A DNA stretch of 64,000 nucleotides from Rhizobium favelukesii (GTDB lineage: Bacteria; Pseudomonadota; Alphaproteobacteria; Rhizobiales; Rhizobiaceae), in the NCBI RefSeq assembly GCF_000577275.2, contig NZ_HG916852.1:3315001-3379000 (forward strand), given 5' to 3'. The notes under the pieces were generated by a model. That model had not been told where the DNA came from and ran no database searches. It worked only from the letters and a program-made list of their open reading frames with translations. Below are positions 53,341-62,924 of this stretch, in pieces. The position numbers were made by a program, and so were the translations under genes. The first letter of the stretch is position 1. Each line of letters starts with the position of its first letter.

Positions 53341-53674
53341 GCGGAGCGCGCCGTGCAGCCAATTGCGTCCGCTGCTCGCGTCAAACACTGCAAGGGAGAC
53401 TGCCATCATACCCGTTCCACCAGCCTCCAACGCCCGAAAAGAACCGCCCGCAGGGCCCCCCAGTCCGCGCGATCGCCGGCTGGTCACCCCCGTTGGGCGG
53501 TGCTCCGAAGCGAGCCAGGGAAGTGCGGAAATTGGAAGTACGTTACGGTAAAATTGCTCTTGGCTTAATGGCGTTGGTGTGCCTGCAAACCTCTTGCGCC
53601 GTTTACCCTTGGAATTTGCACGCGGCCTGGAACATTTTGCGCGCTAGGGAGTTAACGTTAAGAGGAGGTGTAAC

Positions 53675-54004
53675 ATGACGAATGACTTCAACAAACCAAA
53701 CCCGATGAATACCTCAGCGTCCAAGAGCAAGACGCTATGGATTGTTTTAGCAGCCATTGTCGTTATCGTAGCTCTAGCAGCGACTTACTGGCCGAGATCA
53801 CAGAGCAGCTCGACCGCGACAGCTCCGAACGCACCGGCCCCGACCACTTCCGAGCCGGCTTCGCCGCCACCCGCATCGACTACACCGGCAACACCGCCGG
53901 CAGCTAATCCGCCAGCAGCGAATGCGCCCGCTGAGGCTCCGGCAACTCCTGCGGCTCCTGCCGCTCCGGCTCCTGCCGCTCCGGCTCCTGCGAACCCGCA
54001 GTAA
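53675..54004 (+). CDS. Pro/Ala-rich single-span membrane protein
   Basis: A 109-residue protein with a very good AGAGGAGGTG a few bp before ATG 53675. One membrane helix at about 19-41 (LWIVLAAIVVIVALAATYW) and then a C-terminal periplasmic low-complexity tail of Ala/Pro/Ser/Thr (APAAPAPANPQ at the end). Not a family I recognise; small anchored PA-rich proteins in rhizobia often have spacer roles. A terminator follows. Confidence 0.65.
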   Translation: MTNDFNKPNPMNTSASKSKTLWIVLAAIVVIVALAATYWPRSQSSSTATAPNAPAPTTSEPASPPPASTTPATPPAANPPAANAPAEAPATPAAPAAPAPAAPAPANPQ

Positions 54005-54009
54005 TCGCG

Positions 54010-54034
54010 AGCCCGCTTGCTCAGGCGGGCTTTA
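54010..54034 (+). terminator. Terminator after the Pro/Ala-rich protein gene
   Basis: AGCCCGC (54010-54016) and GCGGGCT (54025-54031), loop of 8 nt, followed by TT; only 5 bp after the stop. Confidence 0.75.
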
Positions 54035-54067
54035 CTGGTTCCCCAGAATAGAGGCCGGCTGTTGGAC

Positions 54068-54226
54068 TTAGTTCGCGCCGGCCTTGAGGACACGATGCGT
54101 GCTGGCATCGAGCGCATTGCCCGCCTCCCTGCCGTCCCTGGCAAGACCATTCGCCGCGTTTGCGCAGGACGAGAGGCCGATTAGCGATGCAAGCGCAATG
54201 GCGATAGCGACGGCTGACTTTGTCAT
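54068..54226 (-). CDS. Entericidin-like small lipoprotein
   Basis: A 52-residue lipoprotein: ATG 54226 (GGGAG upstream), signal MTKSAVAIAIALASLIGLSSC with the lipobox Cys, then ANAANGLARDGREAGNALDASTH, the pattern of entericidin A/B (CANTANGVGRDVK-type). Entericidins are small envelope lipoproteins linked to stress in other bacteria; the role in rhizobia is not established. No partner gene next to it. Confidence 0.72.
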   Translation of the reverse strand: MTKSAVAIAIALASLIGLSSCANAANGLARDGREAGNALDASTHRVLKAGAN

Positions 54227-54305
54227 GGCAGCTCCCGAATTGACCATGAAAGAACGATAGTCGCCCGCGTGACGGTGATCAACTTGGACGACTGAGAGGC
54301 AAAAC

Positions 54306-54344
54306 GAGAAAACCCGGCGCAAGGTTCCCACGCCGGGTTTTCTC
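54306..54344 (-). terminator. Strong terminator of serA
   Basis: A perfect 14-bp inverted repeat: GAGAAAACCCGGCG (54306-54319) and CGCCGGGTTTTCTC (54331-54344), loop 11 nt, with a T-run built into the minus-strand arm. It lies 19 bp after the serA stop and could also end transcripts coming from the other side. Confidence 0.88.
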
Positions 54345-54362
54345 ATTGCCTTGGGAGCAAAC

Positions 54363-55958
54363 TCAATCGACCGCAAAGACCAGCGGCTTTGCCTGGCGGA
54401 TCGCCGTGTTTGCCGTCAGCTTGGCAAGCACCTCATCGCCAATCGGACCATCGACGTAAAGCAGCGCGATCGCATCCCCACCCTGCTTGTCACGGCCGAG
54501 TTGGAAATTCGCGATATTGACGCCGGCGGTGCCAAGCGTCGTGCCGATGAAGCCGATCATGCCGGGCACGTCGGTGTTGGTGATGTAGACCATGTGCGAG
54601 CCGACGTCGGCATCGAGGTTGATACCCTTGATCTGGATGAAGCGCGGCTTGCCGTCCGAGAACACCGTACCAGCGATGGAACGGGTCATCGAATCGGTCT
54701 TGACGGTCAACTTAATGTAGCCGTCGAACACGCCGGTCTTGTCCCGCTTGACCTCGGAGAGCACGATGCCCTTTTCCTTGATCATGATCGGCGCGGAGAC
54801 CATGTTGACGTCGGCAACCTGCGTGCGGATCAAGCCGGCAAGCAGTGCGCTCGTCAGGGCGCGCGTGTTCATCGTGGCTGTCGCACCGTCGAAAAGGATC
54901 TCGATTTCCTTGATCGGCTCTTCGGTAACCTGGCCGACGAAGGCGCCGAGAACGTCGGCGAGCCGGATGAACGGCTTAAGGATCGGTGCTTCTTCCGCGG
55001 TGATCGACGGCATGTTGATGGCGTTGGAAACGGCACCCTTCACCAGGTAGTCCGACATCTGCTCGGCAACCTGCAGCGCTACGTTTTCCTGCGCTTCCGT
55101 GGTCGATGCGCCGAGATGCGGGGTGCAGACGACGTTCGGCAGGCCGAAAAGCGGGCTTTCCTTGGCCGGCTCGACTTCGAAGACGTCGAAACCGGCACCA
55201 GCGACATGGCCGGACTTGATGGCTTCGGCAAGGGCCGCCTCGTCGACGAGACCGCCGCGAGCGCAGTTGATGATGCGAACGCCGGGCTTTGTCTTCGCAA
55301 GGTTTTCAGCGCCGAGAATGCCGCGCGTCTTGTCCGTCATCGGCACATGCAGGGTGATGAAGTCGGCCTTGGCCAGCAGCTCGTCGAGCTCAACCTTGGT
55401 GACGCCCATTTCCTCGGCGCGTTCCTTCGAGAGGAAGGGGTCGTAGGCCAGAACGTGCATCTTCAGGCCGATGGCGCGCGCGCAGACGATCGAGCCGATA
55501 TTGCCGGCACCGATGACGCCAAGCGTCTTGCCGGTGATTTCGACACCCATGAACTTCGACTTTTCCCACTTGCCGGCCTGCGTCGAGGCATCGGCAGCTG
55601 GCATCTGGCGGGCGACCGCAAACATCAGCGCAATGGCATGCTCGGCCGTGGTGATCGAGTTGCCGAACGGCGTGTTCATGACGATGATGCCGCGGCGCGA
55701 GGCGGCCGGAATATCGACATTGTCGACGCCGATGCCGGCGCGGCCGATGACCTTGAGGTTGGTCGCAGCAGAAATCAGCTTCTCCGTCGCCTTCGTGGCG
55801 GAGCGGATGGCGAGACCGTCGTAATTGCCGATGATTTCGGCGAGCTTGTCCTTGTCCTTGCCAAGCTGCGGCTGGAAATCGACTTCGACGCCGCGATCAC
55901 GGAAGATCTGGACGGCGGTTTCCGACAGTTCGTCGGATACGAGAACGCGAGGTGCCAT
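54363..55958 (-). CDS. serA: D-3-phosphoglycerate dehydrogenase
   Basis: First step of serine synthesis (3-phosphoglycerate to 3-phosphohydroxypyruvate, NAD+). The 531-residue long form: NAD-binding GVIGAGNIGSIV at about 144, catalytic-site regions GVDNVDIPAA, INCARGGLVDE, and HLGASTTEAQENV, then an intervening domain and the C-terminal ACT domain (HMVYITNTDVPGMIGFIGTTLGTAGVNIANFQLGR) for allosteric serine control. It follows serC with 86 bp between, including a stem-loop; strong terminator downstream. Confidence 0.96.
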   Translation of the reverse strand: MAPRVLVSDELSETAVQIFRDRGVEVDFQPQLGKDKDKLAEIIGNYDGLAIRSATKATEKLISAATNLKVIGRAGIGVDNVDIPAASRRGIIVMNTPFGNSITTAEHAIALMFAVARQMPAADASTQAGKWEKSKFMGVEITGKTLGVIGAGNIGSIVCARAIGLKMHVLAYDPFLSKERAEEMGVTKVELDELLAKADFITLHVPMTDKTRGILGAENLAKTKPGVRIINCARGGLVDEAALAEAIKSGHVAGAGFDVFEVEPAKESPLFGLPNVVCTPHLGASTTEAQENVALQVAEQMSDYLVKGAVSNAINMPSITAEEAPILKPFIRLADVLGAFVGQVTEEPIKEIEILFDGATATMNTRALTSALLAGLIRTQVADVNMVSAPIMIKEKGIVLSEVKRDKTGVFDGYIKLTVKTDSMTRSIAGTVFSDGKPRFIQIKGINLDADVGSHMVYITNTDVPGMIGFIGTTLGTAGVNIANFQLGRDKQGGDAIALLYVDGPIGDEVLAKLTANTAIRQAKPLVFAVD

Positions 55959-56008
55959 TGGGGGCTTCCTTCAAAAGTGTTCAGCGATGGATGAAATCAG
56001 GAATGCGA

Positions 56009-56031
56009 GGCTCCGCCCGTTCGGCGGAGCC
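56009..56031 (-). other. Stem-loop between serC and serA
   Basis: GGCTCCGCC (56009-56017), CGTTC, GGCGGAGCC (56023-56031): a perfect 9-bp stem in the 86-bp gap. No T-run on the minus strand. It may attenuate or protect the serC message and set the serC:serA ratio. Confidence 0.55.
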
Positions 56032-56044
56032 GGATGCGATCAGC

Positions 56045-57223
56045 TCAGGCAGCAGCCTGGGAAAGCGTTGCCTTCTGCGTCTCGAAGGCCCAGGAAAGCC
56101 ACGGCATCAGCTTCTGCATGTCGGCGGTTTCGATCGTGGCACCGGCCCAAATGCGCAGGCCCGACGGCGCGTCGCGATAATGGCCTATGTCGTAGGCGAC
56201 ACCTTCCTTGTCGAGCAGGCTGACGATGCCCTTGGCGAAGTTCGCCTGGCCATCGGCATCGAGCGCCAGAACGCCCTTGTCGACGATCTTCAGGCAAACG
56301 GAGGTGTTGGAGGCCGTCTCCGGCTTCACGGCCAGGTTGGCGATCCAATCGTTGGCGGCCACGAAATCGGCGATGACCTTGGCGTTCGCATCGGCGCGGG
56401 CCATCAGGCCCTTGAGCCCACCAACGTCCTTCGACCACAGCAGGGCATCGATATAATCCTCGACGCACAGCATGGACGGCGTGTTGATGGTCTCGCCGCT
56501 GAAGATGCCTTCGATCAGCTTGCCGCCCGAGGTCAGGCGGAAAATCTTCGGCAGCGGCCAGGCCGGTGCGTAGTTGAGCAGACGCTCGACGGCTCGCGGC
56601 GACAGGATGATGACGCCATGTGCCCCCTCGCCGCCCAGAACCTTCTGCCAGGAGAAGGTGACGACATCGAGCTTGGCAAAATCGAGGTTCTGCGCGAAAG
56701 CCGCCGAGGTCGCGTCGCAGATCGTCAGGCCGTTGCGATCGGCGGGGATGAAATCGGCGTTCGGAACGCGGACGCCCGAGGTCGTGCCGTTCCAGGTGAA
56801 GACCACGTCGCGGTCAAAATCGATGCTCGAAAGATCCGGCAGCTCGCCATATCCGGCTTCGATCTTGCGGACGTCCTTCAACTTCAGTTGCTTGACGACG
56901 TCGGTGACCCAGCCCGCGCCGAAGCTTTCCCAGGCGACCATGTCGACGCCGCGCTCACCGAGCAATGACCAGAGCGCCATTTCGACAGCGCCGGTGTCAG
57001 ATGCGGGAACGATGCCAATGCGGTAGTCCGCCGGCACTTCCAGAATTTCACGGGTAAGATCGATGGCCTGCTTCAGCTTCGTCTTGCCGACCTTCGCACG
57101 GTGCGAACGGCCAAGGGCCGCGTCGGAAAGAGCTTCAAGCGTCCAACCGGGGCGCTTCGAGCAAGGGCCAGAAGAAAAATGAGTATTGTTCGGACGTACG
57201 TCCGGCTTTGCGGTCTTCGCCAT
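56045..57223 (-). CDS. serC: Phosphoserine aminotransferase
   Basis: Second step of serine synthesis, PLP-dependent transfer from glutamate to phosphohydroxypyruvate. The 392-residue protein is the alphaproteobacterial type ([22 protein letters not shown] at the start). The PLP Lys is in [19 protein letters not shown] (about residue 200), with [20 protein letters not shown] and [16 protein letters not shown] segments before it. ATG 57223 follows GGAAGGAT, inside the leader RNA hairpin. serA follows on the same strand. Confidence 0.95.
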   Translation of the reverse strand: MAKTAKPDVRPNNTHFSSGPCSKRPGWTLEALSDAALGRSHRAKVGKTKLKQAIDLTREILEVPADYRIGIVPASDTGAVEMALWSLLGERGVDMVAWESFGAGWVTDVVKQLKLKDVRKIEAGYGELPDLSSIDFDRDVVFTWNGTTSGVRVPNADFIPADRNGLTICDATSAAFAQNLDFAKLDVVTFSWQKVLGGEGAHGVIILSPRAVERLLNYAPAWPLPKIFRLTSGGKLIEGIFSGETINTPSMLCVEDYIDALLWSKDVGGLKGLMARADANAKVIADFVAANDWIANLAVKPETASNTSVCLKIVDKGVLALDADGQANFAKGIVSLLDKEGVAYDIGHYRDAPSGLRIWAGATIETADMQKLMPWLSWAFETQKATLSQAAA

Positions 57224-57275
57224 GTGCTATCCTTCCAGATAGATAGCTCCTCGTTGGGGAGGAGTGTCCCGCCGC
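57224..57275 (-). ncRNA. serC-motif leader RNA
   Basis: Two hairpins precede serC: CTCCTC..GAGGAG (57247-57252 and 57259-57264, loop of 6) and GCTATC..GATAGC (57226-57231 and 57242-57247, loop of 10). The second one encloses the ribosome-binding site GGAAGGA. This matches the published alphaproteobacterial serC motif layout as I recall it. The ligand or effector of that motif is not known to me. Confidence 0.72.
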
Positions 57276-57279
57276 CGTC

Positions 57280-57306
57280 GTTATAGGGCGGTGAGATCGA
57301 AGTCAA
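57280..57306 (-). promoter_or_regulatory. serC-serA promoter
   Basis: TTGACT (complement of 57301-57306) and TATAAC (complement of 57280-57285), 15 bp apart, lie just upstream of the serC leader RNA. The transcript would start close to the leader hairpins. Confidence 0.6.
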
Positions 57307-57373
57307 GCAACCGGCGTCGCAACGAGAGAAATTTTTGGCGTGTCCGCGTCATCGCGTCGCAGATCAGCCGGCC

Positions 57374-58174
57374 CTACCAGCCGGCGATGCGCAGGCCGAC
57401 GCGGACTTCGTGCCGGGTCATCCCGTCATCGCGCCCGCTTGCCGAGGAGGGACCTGTAAACATGCTACCGCCGGCAATATCGGAAAAGCGATAGCCAAGA
57501 TCGACCTTGATGTTGTCGGTGACTTCATAGCTGACGCCAACCATCAGTGCATAGGTGAAGCGCCAGCTATTTTCTCCGTTGAAATCTTGCCGGGCAAAGG
57601 TGGCTCCCGCGCATGTCGAGGCGACGTCGACGCACTCCGGTTGGGATCTCACACTCCCCCATCTGACGTTTGTTATCCCGACGCCGGCACCGACATAAGG
57701 GGTGAAGCCGGCAACGGTCGCAAGGTCGGCATAGCCGTTTGTCATGATGCCATACGCCCGAACATCGGCACGCGTGCCGTAGGAGCAACCGGTTCCGGCA
57801 GGAGCGGAGGCCGCACATGGCAGATCGAGGCGTGCTGTACCGGTAAAATCGCTTTTGAAGAAATCTGTCGTTAAATCGGCACGCCAGATGTCGGTGAATT
57901 GATAACCGATCCCGACGCCACCGGAAACGGGCTGGGAGAAGCGCGCCGGATCGAACTCGCCGGCGTCGGCACCACCGACGTGATACGTTGGCTTTTCGTT
58001 GCCCGTCCACGGCGCGTAGCCAAGGTCACCCCGAAGATACCATCCGCTCGTCATGGAGCCGCCGGCGATGCTAACCTCCGGTACGTCCGTGATGAGCGGT
58101 TCTTCCGCCGCCACCGGACTGCCGAGCAGCACAAGGCTTGCTACAGTGGCGAGGATCACTTTGGACGATTTCAT
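57374..58174 (-). CDS. Outer-membrane beta-barrel protein
   Basis: A 266-residue barrel of the Omp_b-brl/porin family. ATG at 58174 after GGGAA, signal MKSSKVILATVASLVLLGSPVAA. Strand pattern with SGWYLRGDLGYAPW, GGVGIGYQFTDIWRADLTTDF and the C-terminal HEVRVGLRIAGW (aromatic last residue). Four Cys in two pairs (LPCAA, GCSYG, PECVD, STCAG) might form disulfides in loops. A second, related barrel lies next to it. Function unknown. Confidence 0.82.
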   Translation of the reverse strand: MKSSKVILATVASLVLLGSPVAAEEPLITDVPEVSIAGGSMTSGWYLRGDLGYAPWTGNEKPTYHVGGADAGEFDPARFSQPVSGGVGIGYQFTDIWRADLTTDFFKSDFTGTARLDLPCAASAPAGTGCSYGTRADVRAYGIMTNGYADLATVAGFTPYVGAGVGITNVRWGSVRSQPECVDVASTCAGATFARQDFNGENSWRFTYALMVGVSYEVTDNIKVDLGYRFSDIAGGSMFTGPSSASGRDDGMTRHEVRVGLRIAGW

Positions 58175-58297
58175 TGGAAATTCCCGGCCGGGCAATGAAA
58201 CGCCCGCATGACTGACTAGCGGACATTATTCCAGCGAGATGCTAACGCGCGGTTAACCATATTTGTTAACTGCAATCAGCGTTCGGCCCATGCGAAA

Positions 58298-58320
58298 AAG
58301 GCTGCCGTGAAGGCAGCCTT
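58298..58320 (-). terminator. Intrinsic terminator of the second barrel gene
   Basis: AAGGCTGCC (58298-58306), GTGAA, GGCAGCCTT (58312-58320): 9-bp stem; on the minus strand it is followed by a T-run (complement of A58295-58299). It lies about 37 bp after the stop of the gene at 58357. Confidence 0.85.
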
Positions 58321-58356
58321 GCAAGTGAGAACTCGCACGACAAAGAACGTGGCTGG

Positions 58357-59124
58357 CTATTGCAATGAGTAGCGCAAGGCGAGTTTGAAATCGTGCGAAG
58401 TAATGTTGTCGAAATGCATCGGCCCAGTGTTCACCGTGTTGTCATATGAGCGGATCCGGCCGGTCTGTGCATCGCCAAGATCAAGGTAGGTGTAACCGAA
58501 ATCGACGGTGAGACGATCTGTCACCTGATAGCCGAGACCCGCATGCAGCGCCCAGGCAAAGTTCCAGGTGGAGTCGCTGTCGGCATAAGCGACGCCCTGG
58601 GTCGGGACGTTGACGTCCCTGAAACCGGAGATCGTGTTGCGGGAGGTACCGACACCGGCCCCGACATACGGCGTAATGCCGTACCAGGTGCCTAGATCGA
58701 CATAGGCGTTGGCCATCAGCAGCCATTCCGACTTGGCACCGTCGTAATCATTCGTGGCATCCCAAACAGCCGTCCCCGTTGCATCGGTGTGTCCATAGCG
58801 ATCGAGTGCGGAGAAGTCGGCTTTGCCGCGATACTGGACGATTGCGTCGGCGCGTAGCCACTGGTTGAATTGATAACCTACACCCAATCCACCAAGCGGC
58901 GCGCTGTCGAAGCCGCCATCGTCCAGAAATTCATGGAGCTCCACGTCGTCAAACAATTCTTGCTGCAACCCGCCAAGGCGCTGGTTGCTCATGCCCAATT
59001 CGCCGCGCAAATACCATCCGCCGAAGACAGGCGCCGGTGCCGGCGGATCGACATAGAGATCGGCCGCGAGAACTGGGGGAGTTCCCAGCACCACCGCAGC
59101 CACGGCAATCAAAAATCTCTTCAT
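58357..59124 (-). CDS. Outer-membrane beta-barrel protein, second copy
   Basis: A 255-residue barrel related to the one at 57374 (same GGWYLRGELG and GYQFNQWLRADAIVQYR segments). ATG 59124 (MKRFLIAVAAVVLGTPPVLAADLYVDPPAP), signal peptide ends LAA. C-terminal SHDFKLALRYSLQ ends the last strand. The two genes may have arisen by duplication, as both have the same order of strand motifs; the first carries Cys pairs this one lacks. Role unknown. Confidence 0.82.
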   Translation of the reverse strand: MKRFLIAVAAVVLGTPPVLAADLYVDPPAPAPVFGGWYLRGELGMSNQRLGGLQQELFDDVELHEFLDDGGFDSAPLGGLGVGYQFNQWLRADAIVQYRGKADFSALDRYGHTDATGTAVWDATNDYDGAKSEWLLMANAYVDLGTWYGITPYVGAGVGTSRNTISGFRDVNVPTQGVAYADSDSTWNFAWALHAGLGYQVTDRLTVDFGYTYLDLGDAQTGRIRSYDNTVNTGPMHFDNITSHDFKLALRYSLQ

Positions 59125-59303
59125 AATAATTCTCCAGGAACACAAATAATCCGCGTGTCAGTCGACCGCATCCGGCTCTTATTCGTCCCGAAGTCTTACA
59201 AATCAGAGTTAATGTCCGATTAAATTTACAAGATATTCATCATGACCTTATGCGAAAAAGGGCATAGCGGGGTCGAATCGACATCCGCCATGCACGGCCG
59301 CCT

Positions 59304-60656
59304 TCACGCCGCGTCGCGCACCCCACCGATCACGCCAGTCAGATCATTGACGATGCGTTCAATCTGGGCGCGGTCGTCGCCCTCGGCCATGACACGGATC
59401 AGTGGCTCGGTGCCGGACGGACGGATGACGAGGCGGCCGTTCTTGGCAAGCTCGGCCTCCGCATCGGCGATCGCCTTCTGCACCCGGATATCCTCCAGGG
59501 GCTTGCCGCCGGAAATGCGGACGTTGCGCAGCAGCTGAGGTACCGGATCGAAGCGACGGCACACTTCGCTCACCGTCTTGCCGGTCCGCTTGACCGCAGC
59601 AAGGATCTGCAAGGCGGCCACCAGACCGTCGCCAGTCGTGCCGTAGTCGGACAGCACGATGTGGCCGGACTGCTCGCCGCCGACATTGTAGTTGTGCTGG
59701 CGCATGTGTTCGACGACGTAGCGGTCACCGACCATCGTACGGACAAGACCAAGTCCCTTATCGCCGAGGAAGCGCTCCAGCCCGAGATTCGACATGACGG
59801 TCGCGACGATACCACCGCCGCGAAGCTGCTGGTTCTCGGCATAGCTTTCGGCGATAACGGCCATCAGCTGGTCGCCGTCGACGACCGCGCCGTTCTCATC
59901 GACGATGATGACGCGGTCGGCGTCGCCATCGAGCGCAATGCCAATATCGGCGCGCACTTCATCGACCTTCTTCTGCAGTGCGACCGGGCTCGTAGAGCCA
60001 CAATTGAGATTGATGTTCGTGCCGTTCGGCTCGTTGCCGATGGTCACGACGTCAGCGCCGAGCTCCCAGAGAACGGCGGGAGCCACCTTGTAGGCCGCCC
60101 CGTTTGCGCAATCGATCGCGATCCTCAAGTCCTGCAATGTCACGTCGCGCGGCAGCGTGCGCTTGGCATGCTCGATATAGCGGTCGTGCACGCCATCAAC
60201 GCGCTTGGCGCGGCCGATATCGTCGGCCTTGGCAAGCTGCGTCGACAGATCCTTTTCGAGCAGATCCTCGATCTGCGATTCCAGATCGTCGGACAGTTTG
60301 TAGCCATCAGGCCCGAAGAGCTTGATGCCATTGTCCTGATAGGGATTGTGGGAGGCAGAAATCATGACACCGATGTCGGCGCGCAGAGACCGCGTCAGCA
60401 TGGCCACGGCCGGAGTCGGGATAGGACCGAGAACAAACGCATCCACACCGGCAGCGGTGAAGCCGGCGACCATCGCGTTTTCCAACATGTAGCCCGAAAG
60501 GCGCGTGTCCTTGCCAATGACGACGCGGTGACGGTGGTTGCCTCGGCGAAAGATCGTCCCAACTGCAATGCCGACCCGCATCGCGAGATCCGGTGTCATC
60601 GGAAACACGTTGGATTGGCCGCGAATGCCGTCCGTACCGAAATAGCGTCTTTTCAT
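59304..60656 (-). CDS. glmM: Phosphoglucosamine mutase
   Basis: Interconverts glucosamine-6-P and glucosamine-1-P on the route to UDP-GlcNAc for peptidoglycan and LPS. ATG 60656 gives 450 residues. It starts [11 protein letters not shown] (substrate site); the phosphoserine loop ISASHNP has Ser102; the metal-binding DGDADR is intact, and the C-terminal phosphate site [13 protein letters not shown] start further upstream adds 17 residues with no family support. It is downstream of ftsH as usual in alphaproteobacteria. Confidence 0.95.
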   Translation of the reverse strand: MKRRYFGTDGIRGQSNVFPMTPDLAMRVGIAVGTIFRRGNHRHRVVIGKDTRLSGYMLENAMVAGFTAAGVDAFVLGPIPTPAVAMLTRSLRADIGVMISASHNPYQDNGIKLFGPDGYKLSDDLESQIEDLLEKDLSTQLAKADDIGRAKRVDGVHDRYIEHAKRTLPRDVTLQDLRIAIDCANGAAYKVAPAVLWELGADVVTIGNEPNGTNINLNCGSTSPVALQKKVDEVRADIGIALDGDADRVIIVDENGAVVDGDQLMAVIAESYAENQQLRGGGIVATVMSNLGLERFLGDKGLGLVRTMVGDRYVVEHMRQHNYNVGGEQSGHIVLSDYGTTGDGLVAALQILAAVKRTGKTVSEVCRRFDPVPQLLRNVRISGGKPLEDIRVQKAIADAEAELAKNGRLVIRPSGTEPLIRVMAEGDDRAQIERIVNDLTGVIGGVRDAA

Positions 60657-60842
60657 ATGCACCCCTGTGCCTTGGCGCGCCTTCAGGCTGCGCATTATTG
60701 CTTGCAAAAATCACGCCGCCACAGGCGGAATGTCGCTACAAGAGCCTCGAATGAGGCCTCCCTATGTCACCGGCATGACATAAATCGCCGTGACCATCAC
60801 GTAAATTCGCAAGAAAACCCATTACATCGCGTTACCGACGCA

Positions 60843-60875
60843 AAAGGCCGGAGTCCACAATGGACCCCGGCCTTT
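60843..60875 (-). terminator. Terminator after ftsH
   Basis: AAAGGCCGG (60843-60851) and CCGGCCTTT (60867-60875) with inner GTCC/GGAC pairing; on the minus strand it continues into CCTTTTGC. It lies about 20 bp after the ftsH stop and separates it from glmM. Confidence 0.82.
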
Positions 60876-60894
60876 CAGTCATTTTCAAGAGAAA

Positions 60895-62826
60895 TCAATG
60901 TGGCTGCGGCTCCAAGCCAGCTTCCGGCTCGTCACCCTTTGTCGCCGGCCGCGTACCGGTCTTCGGCACAGCCGAACCCCGGCTGGGCGGCGCATCGTCG
61001 CCGAGATCGCGGGAAGGCTTCTCGCCACGAATCAGCGCCTTGATTTCTTCGCCAGTTAGCGTTTCGTATTCGAGGAGCCCTTCGGCGATCGCCACGAACT
61101 CGTCGTGATTTTCCGTCAGGATCTGGCGTGCCTCGGTATAGGCTTCCTCGATCAGTCGGCGCACTTCGCTGTCGATCTTCTGCGCCGTGGATTCGGAGAC
61201 GTTCTTCGACTGCGAAACGGAATGGCCGAGGAACACCTCCTGCTGGTTTTCGCCATAGGCGACCTGCCCGAGCACGTCGGAGAAGCCCCACTGGGTGACC
61301 ATGGCGCGGGCAAGCTTGGTGGCCTGCTCGATATCCGAGGATGCACCCGAGGTGATGTTCTCCTTGCCGAAGGTCAGCTCTTCCGCAATGCGCCCGCCCA
61401 TCATGATGACGAGGCGCGAGACCATCCACTTGTAGCTCATCGAGTAGCGGTCGCCCTCGGGGAGCTGCATGACCATGCCGAGCGCACGGCCGCGCGGGAT
61501 GATCGTCGCCTTGTGCAGCGGATCGGCAACCGCAACCTTAAGCGCGGTGATGGCATGACCGGCTTCGTGATAAGCTGTCAGCTTCTTTTCGGCTTCGGTC
61601 ATGGCGGACGAGCGACGCTCGGCACCCATCATGATCTTGTCCTTGGCGTCTTCGAATTCCGCCATGGTGACGACACGCTTGTTGCGGCGTGCAGCCATCA
61701 GGGCAGCTTCGTTGACGAGGTTCATCAGGTCGGCACCGGAGAACCCGGGCGTACCGCGAGCCAGAACCTTCAGATCAACATTCGGCGCCAGCGGCACGTT
61801 GCGGGCATGCACCTTGAGGATGCGCTCACGGCCGACGATGTCGGGGTTTGGAACGACGACCTGACGGTCGAAACGGCCCGGACGCAGCAGCGCCGGATCG
61901 AGAACGTCGGGACGGTTCGTCGCTGCGATCAGGATGATGCCTTCGTTTGCTTCGAAGCCGTCCATTTCGACCAGCAGCTGGTTGAGCGTCTGCTCGCGCT
62001 CATCGTTACCGCCGCCGAGACCGGCGCCGCGATGACGACCGACGGCGTCGATTTCGTCAATGAAGATGATGCAAGGCGCATTCTTCTTGGCCTGTTCGAA
62101 CATGTCGCGGACACGGCTTGCGCCGACGCCGACGAACATTTCGACGAAATCGGAACCCGAGATCGTGAAGAACGGAACGTTTGCTTCGCCAGCGACAGAG
62201 CGAGCGAGCAGCGTCTTACCGGTGCCCGGAGGGCCAACCAGGAGTACGCCGCGCGGAATCTTGCCGCCGAGGCGCTGGAACTTCTGCGGATCGCGCAGGA
62301 ATTCAACGATTTCCTCGAGGTCCTGCTTGGCCTCATCAACGCCTGCAACGTCATCGAAGGTCACGCGGCCATGCGCTTCGGTCAGAAGCTTGGCCTTGGA
62401 CTTGCCAAAGCCCATCGCGCCGCGCGAGCCGCCCTGCATCTGCCGCATGAAGAACAGCCAGACGCCAAGGATCAGAAGCATCGGCAACAGCGTGCCGATA
62501 TAGCTCAGGAAGCCCGACGAACCATCGGTTTCCGGGCGCGCGGAGACGAGAACGTTCTTCTGCTGCAGGCGATCGAGCAGGTTGTCGTCGACGACAGGCG
62601 TATAGGTCTGGAAGGTGGTGCCATTTTCAACATAGCTACCGGAGACGCGGTTGCCCGTGACGACGACTTCCTTGACGCGGCCCGCATCCACTTCCCGCAG
62701 GAATTGCGAGTATGGGATTTCGCGGGAGCTGGTCTGCGCCGGCGACGTCTGGAACATGCTGAACAGAGCAATCAGCAGCAGCGCTATGATTGCCCACAAG
62801 GCGAAATTACGTAAGTTAGGGTTCAT
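60895..62826 (-). CDS. ftsH: ATP-dependent zinc metalloprotease FtsH
   Basis: Membrane-anchored AAA+ protease that degrades unstable membrane and regulatory proteins. ATG 62826 follows GGGGAG; 643 residues. Membrane helices at about 8-25 and 108-127 flank the periplasmic domain; Walker A GPPGTGKT at 198-205, Walker B FIDEID at 255-260, [21 protein letters not shown] at 304-321, and the zinc site HEAGH at 420-424. The C-terminal end is Pro/Gly-rich and not conserved. tilS precedes it on the same strand. Confidence 0.97.
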   Translation of the reverse strand: MNPNLRNFALWAIIALLLIALFSMFQTSPAQTSSREIPYSQFLREVDAGRVKEVVVTGNRVSGSYVENGTTFQTYTPVVDDNLLDRLQQKNVLVSARPETDGSSGFLSYIGTLLPMLLILGVWLFFMRQMQGGSRGAMGFGKSKAKLLTEAHGRVTFDDVAGVDEAKQDLEEIVEFLRDPQKFQRLGGKIPRGVLLVGPPGTGKTLLARSVAGEANVPFFTISGSDFVEMFVGVGASRVRDMFEQAKKNAPCIIFIDEIDAVGRHRGAGLGGGNDEREQTLNQLLVEMDGFEANEGIILIAATNRPDVLDPALLRPGRFDRQVVVPNPDIVGRERILKVHARNVPLAPNVDLKVLARGTPGFSGADLMNLVNEAALMAARRNKRVVTMAEFEDAKDKIMMGAERRSSAMTEAEKKLTAYHEAGHAITALKVAVADPLHKATIIPRGRALGMVMQLPEGDRYSMSYKWMVSRLVIMMGGRIAEELTFGKENITSGASSDIEQATKLARAMVTQWGFSDVLGQVAYGENQQEVFLGHSVSQSKNVSESTAQKIDSEVRRLIEEAYTEARQILTENHDEFVAIAEGLLEYETLTGEEIKALIRGEKPSRDLGDDAPPSRGSAVPKTGTRPATKGDEPEAGLEPQPH

Positions 62827-62924
62827 CGAACTCCCCAGCACTGGAACAGCCGCCTCATGGCGACCGTCTTATTTGGCCTCTAACATAGGATTGCCTCAGG
62901 GGAATGCCAAGGCAAACTGGACTG

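Noticed and set aside
54351..55994. 547-codon open frame on the plus strand opposite serA
   Set aside because: Antisense shadow of a high-GC gene; serA is conserved across its full length and the plus-strand product resembles no family.
59661..61043. 460-codon frame opposite glmM, and a similar one at 61105-62814 opposite ftsH
   Set aside because: Both mirror well-conserved essential genes; typical high-GC shadow frames.
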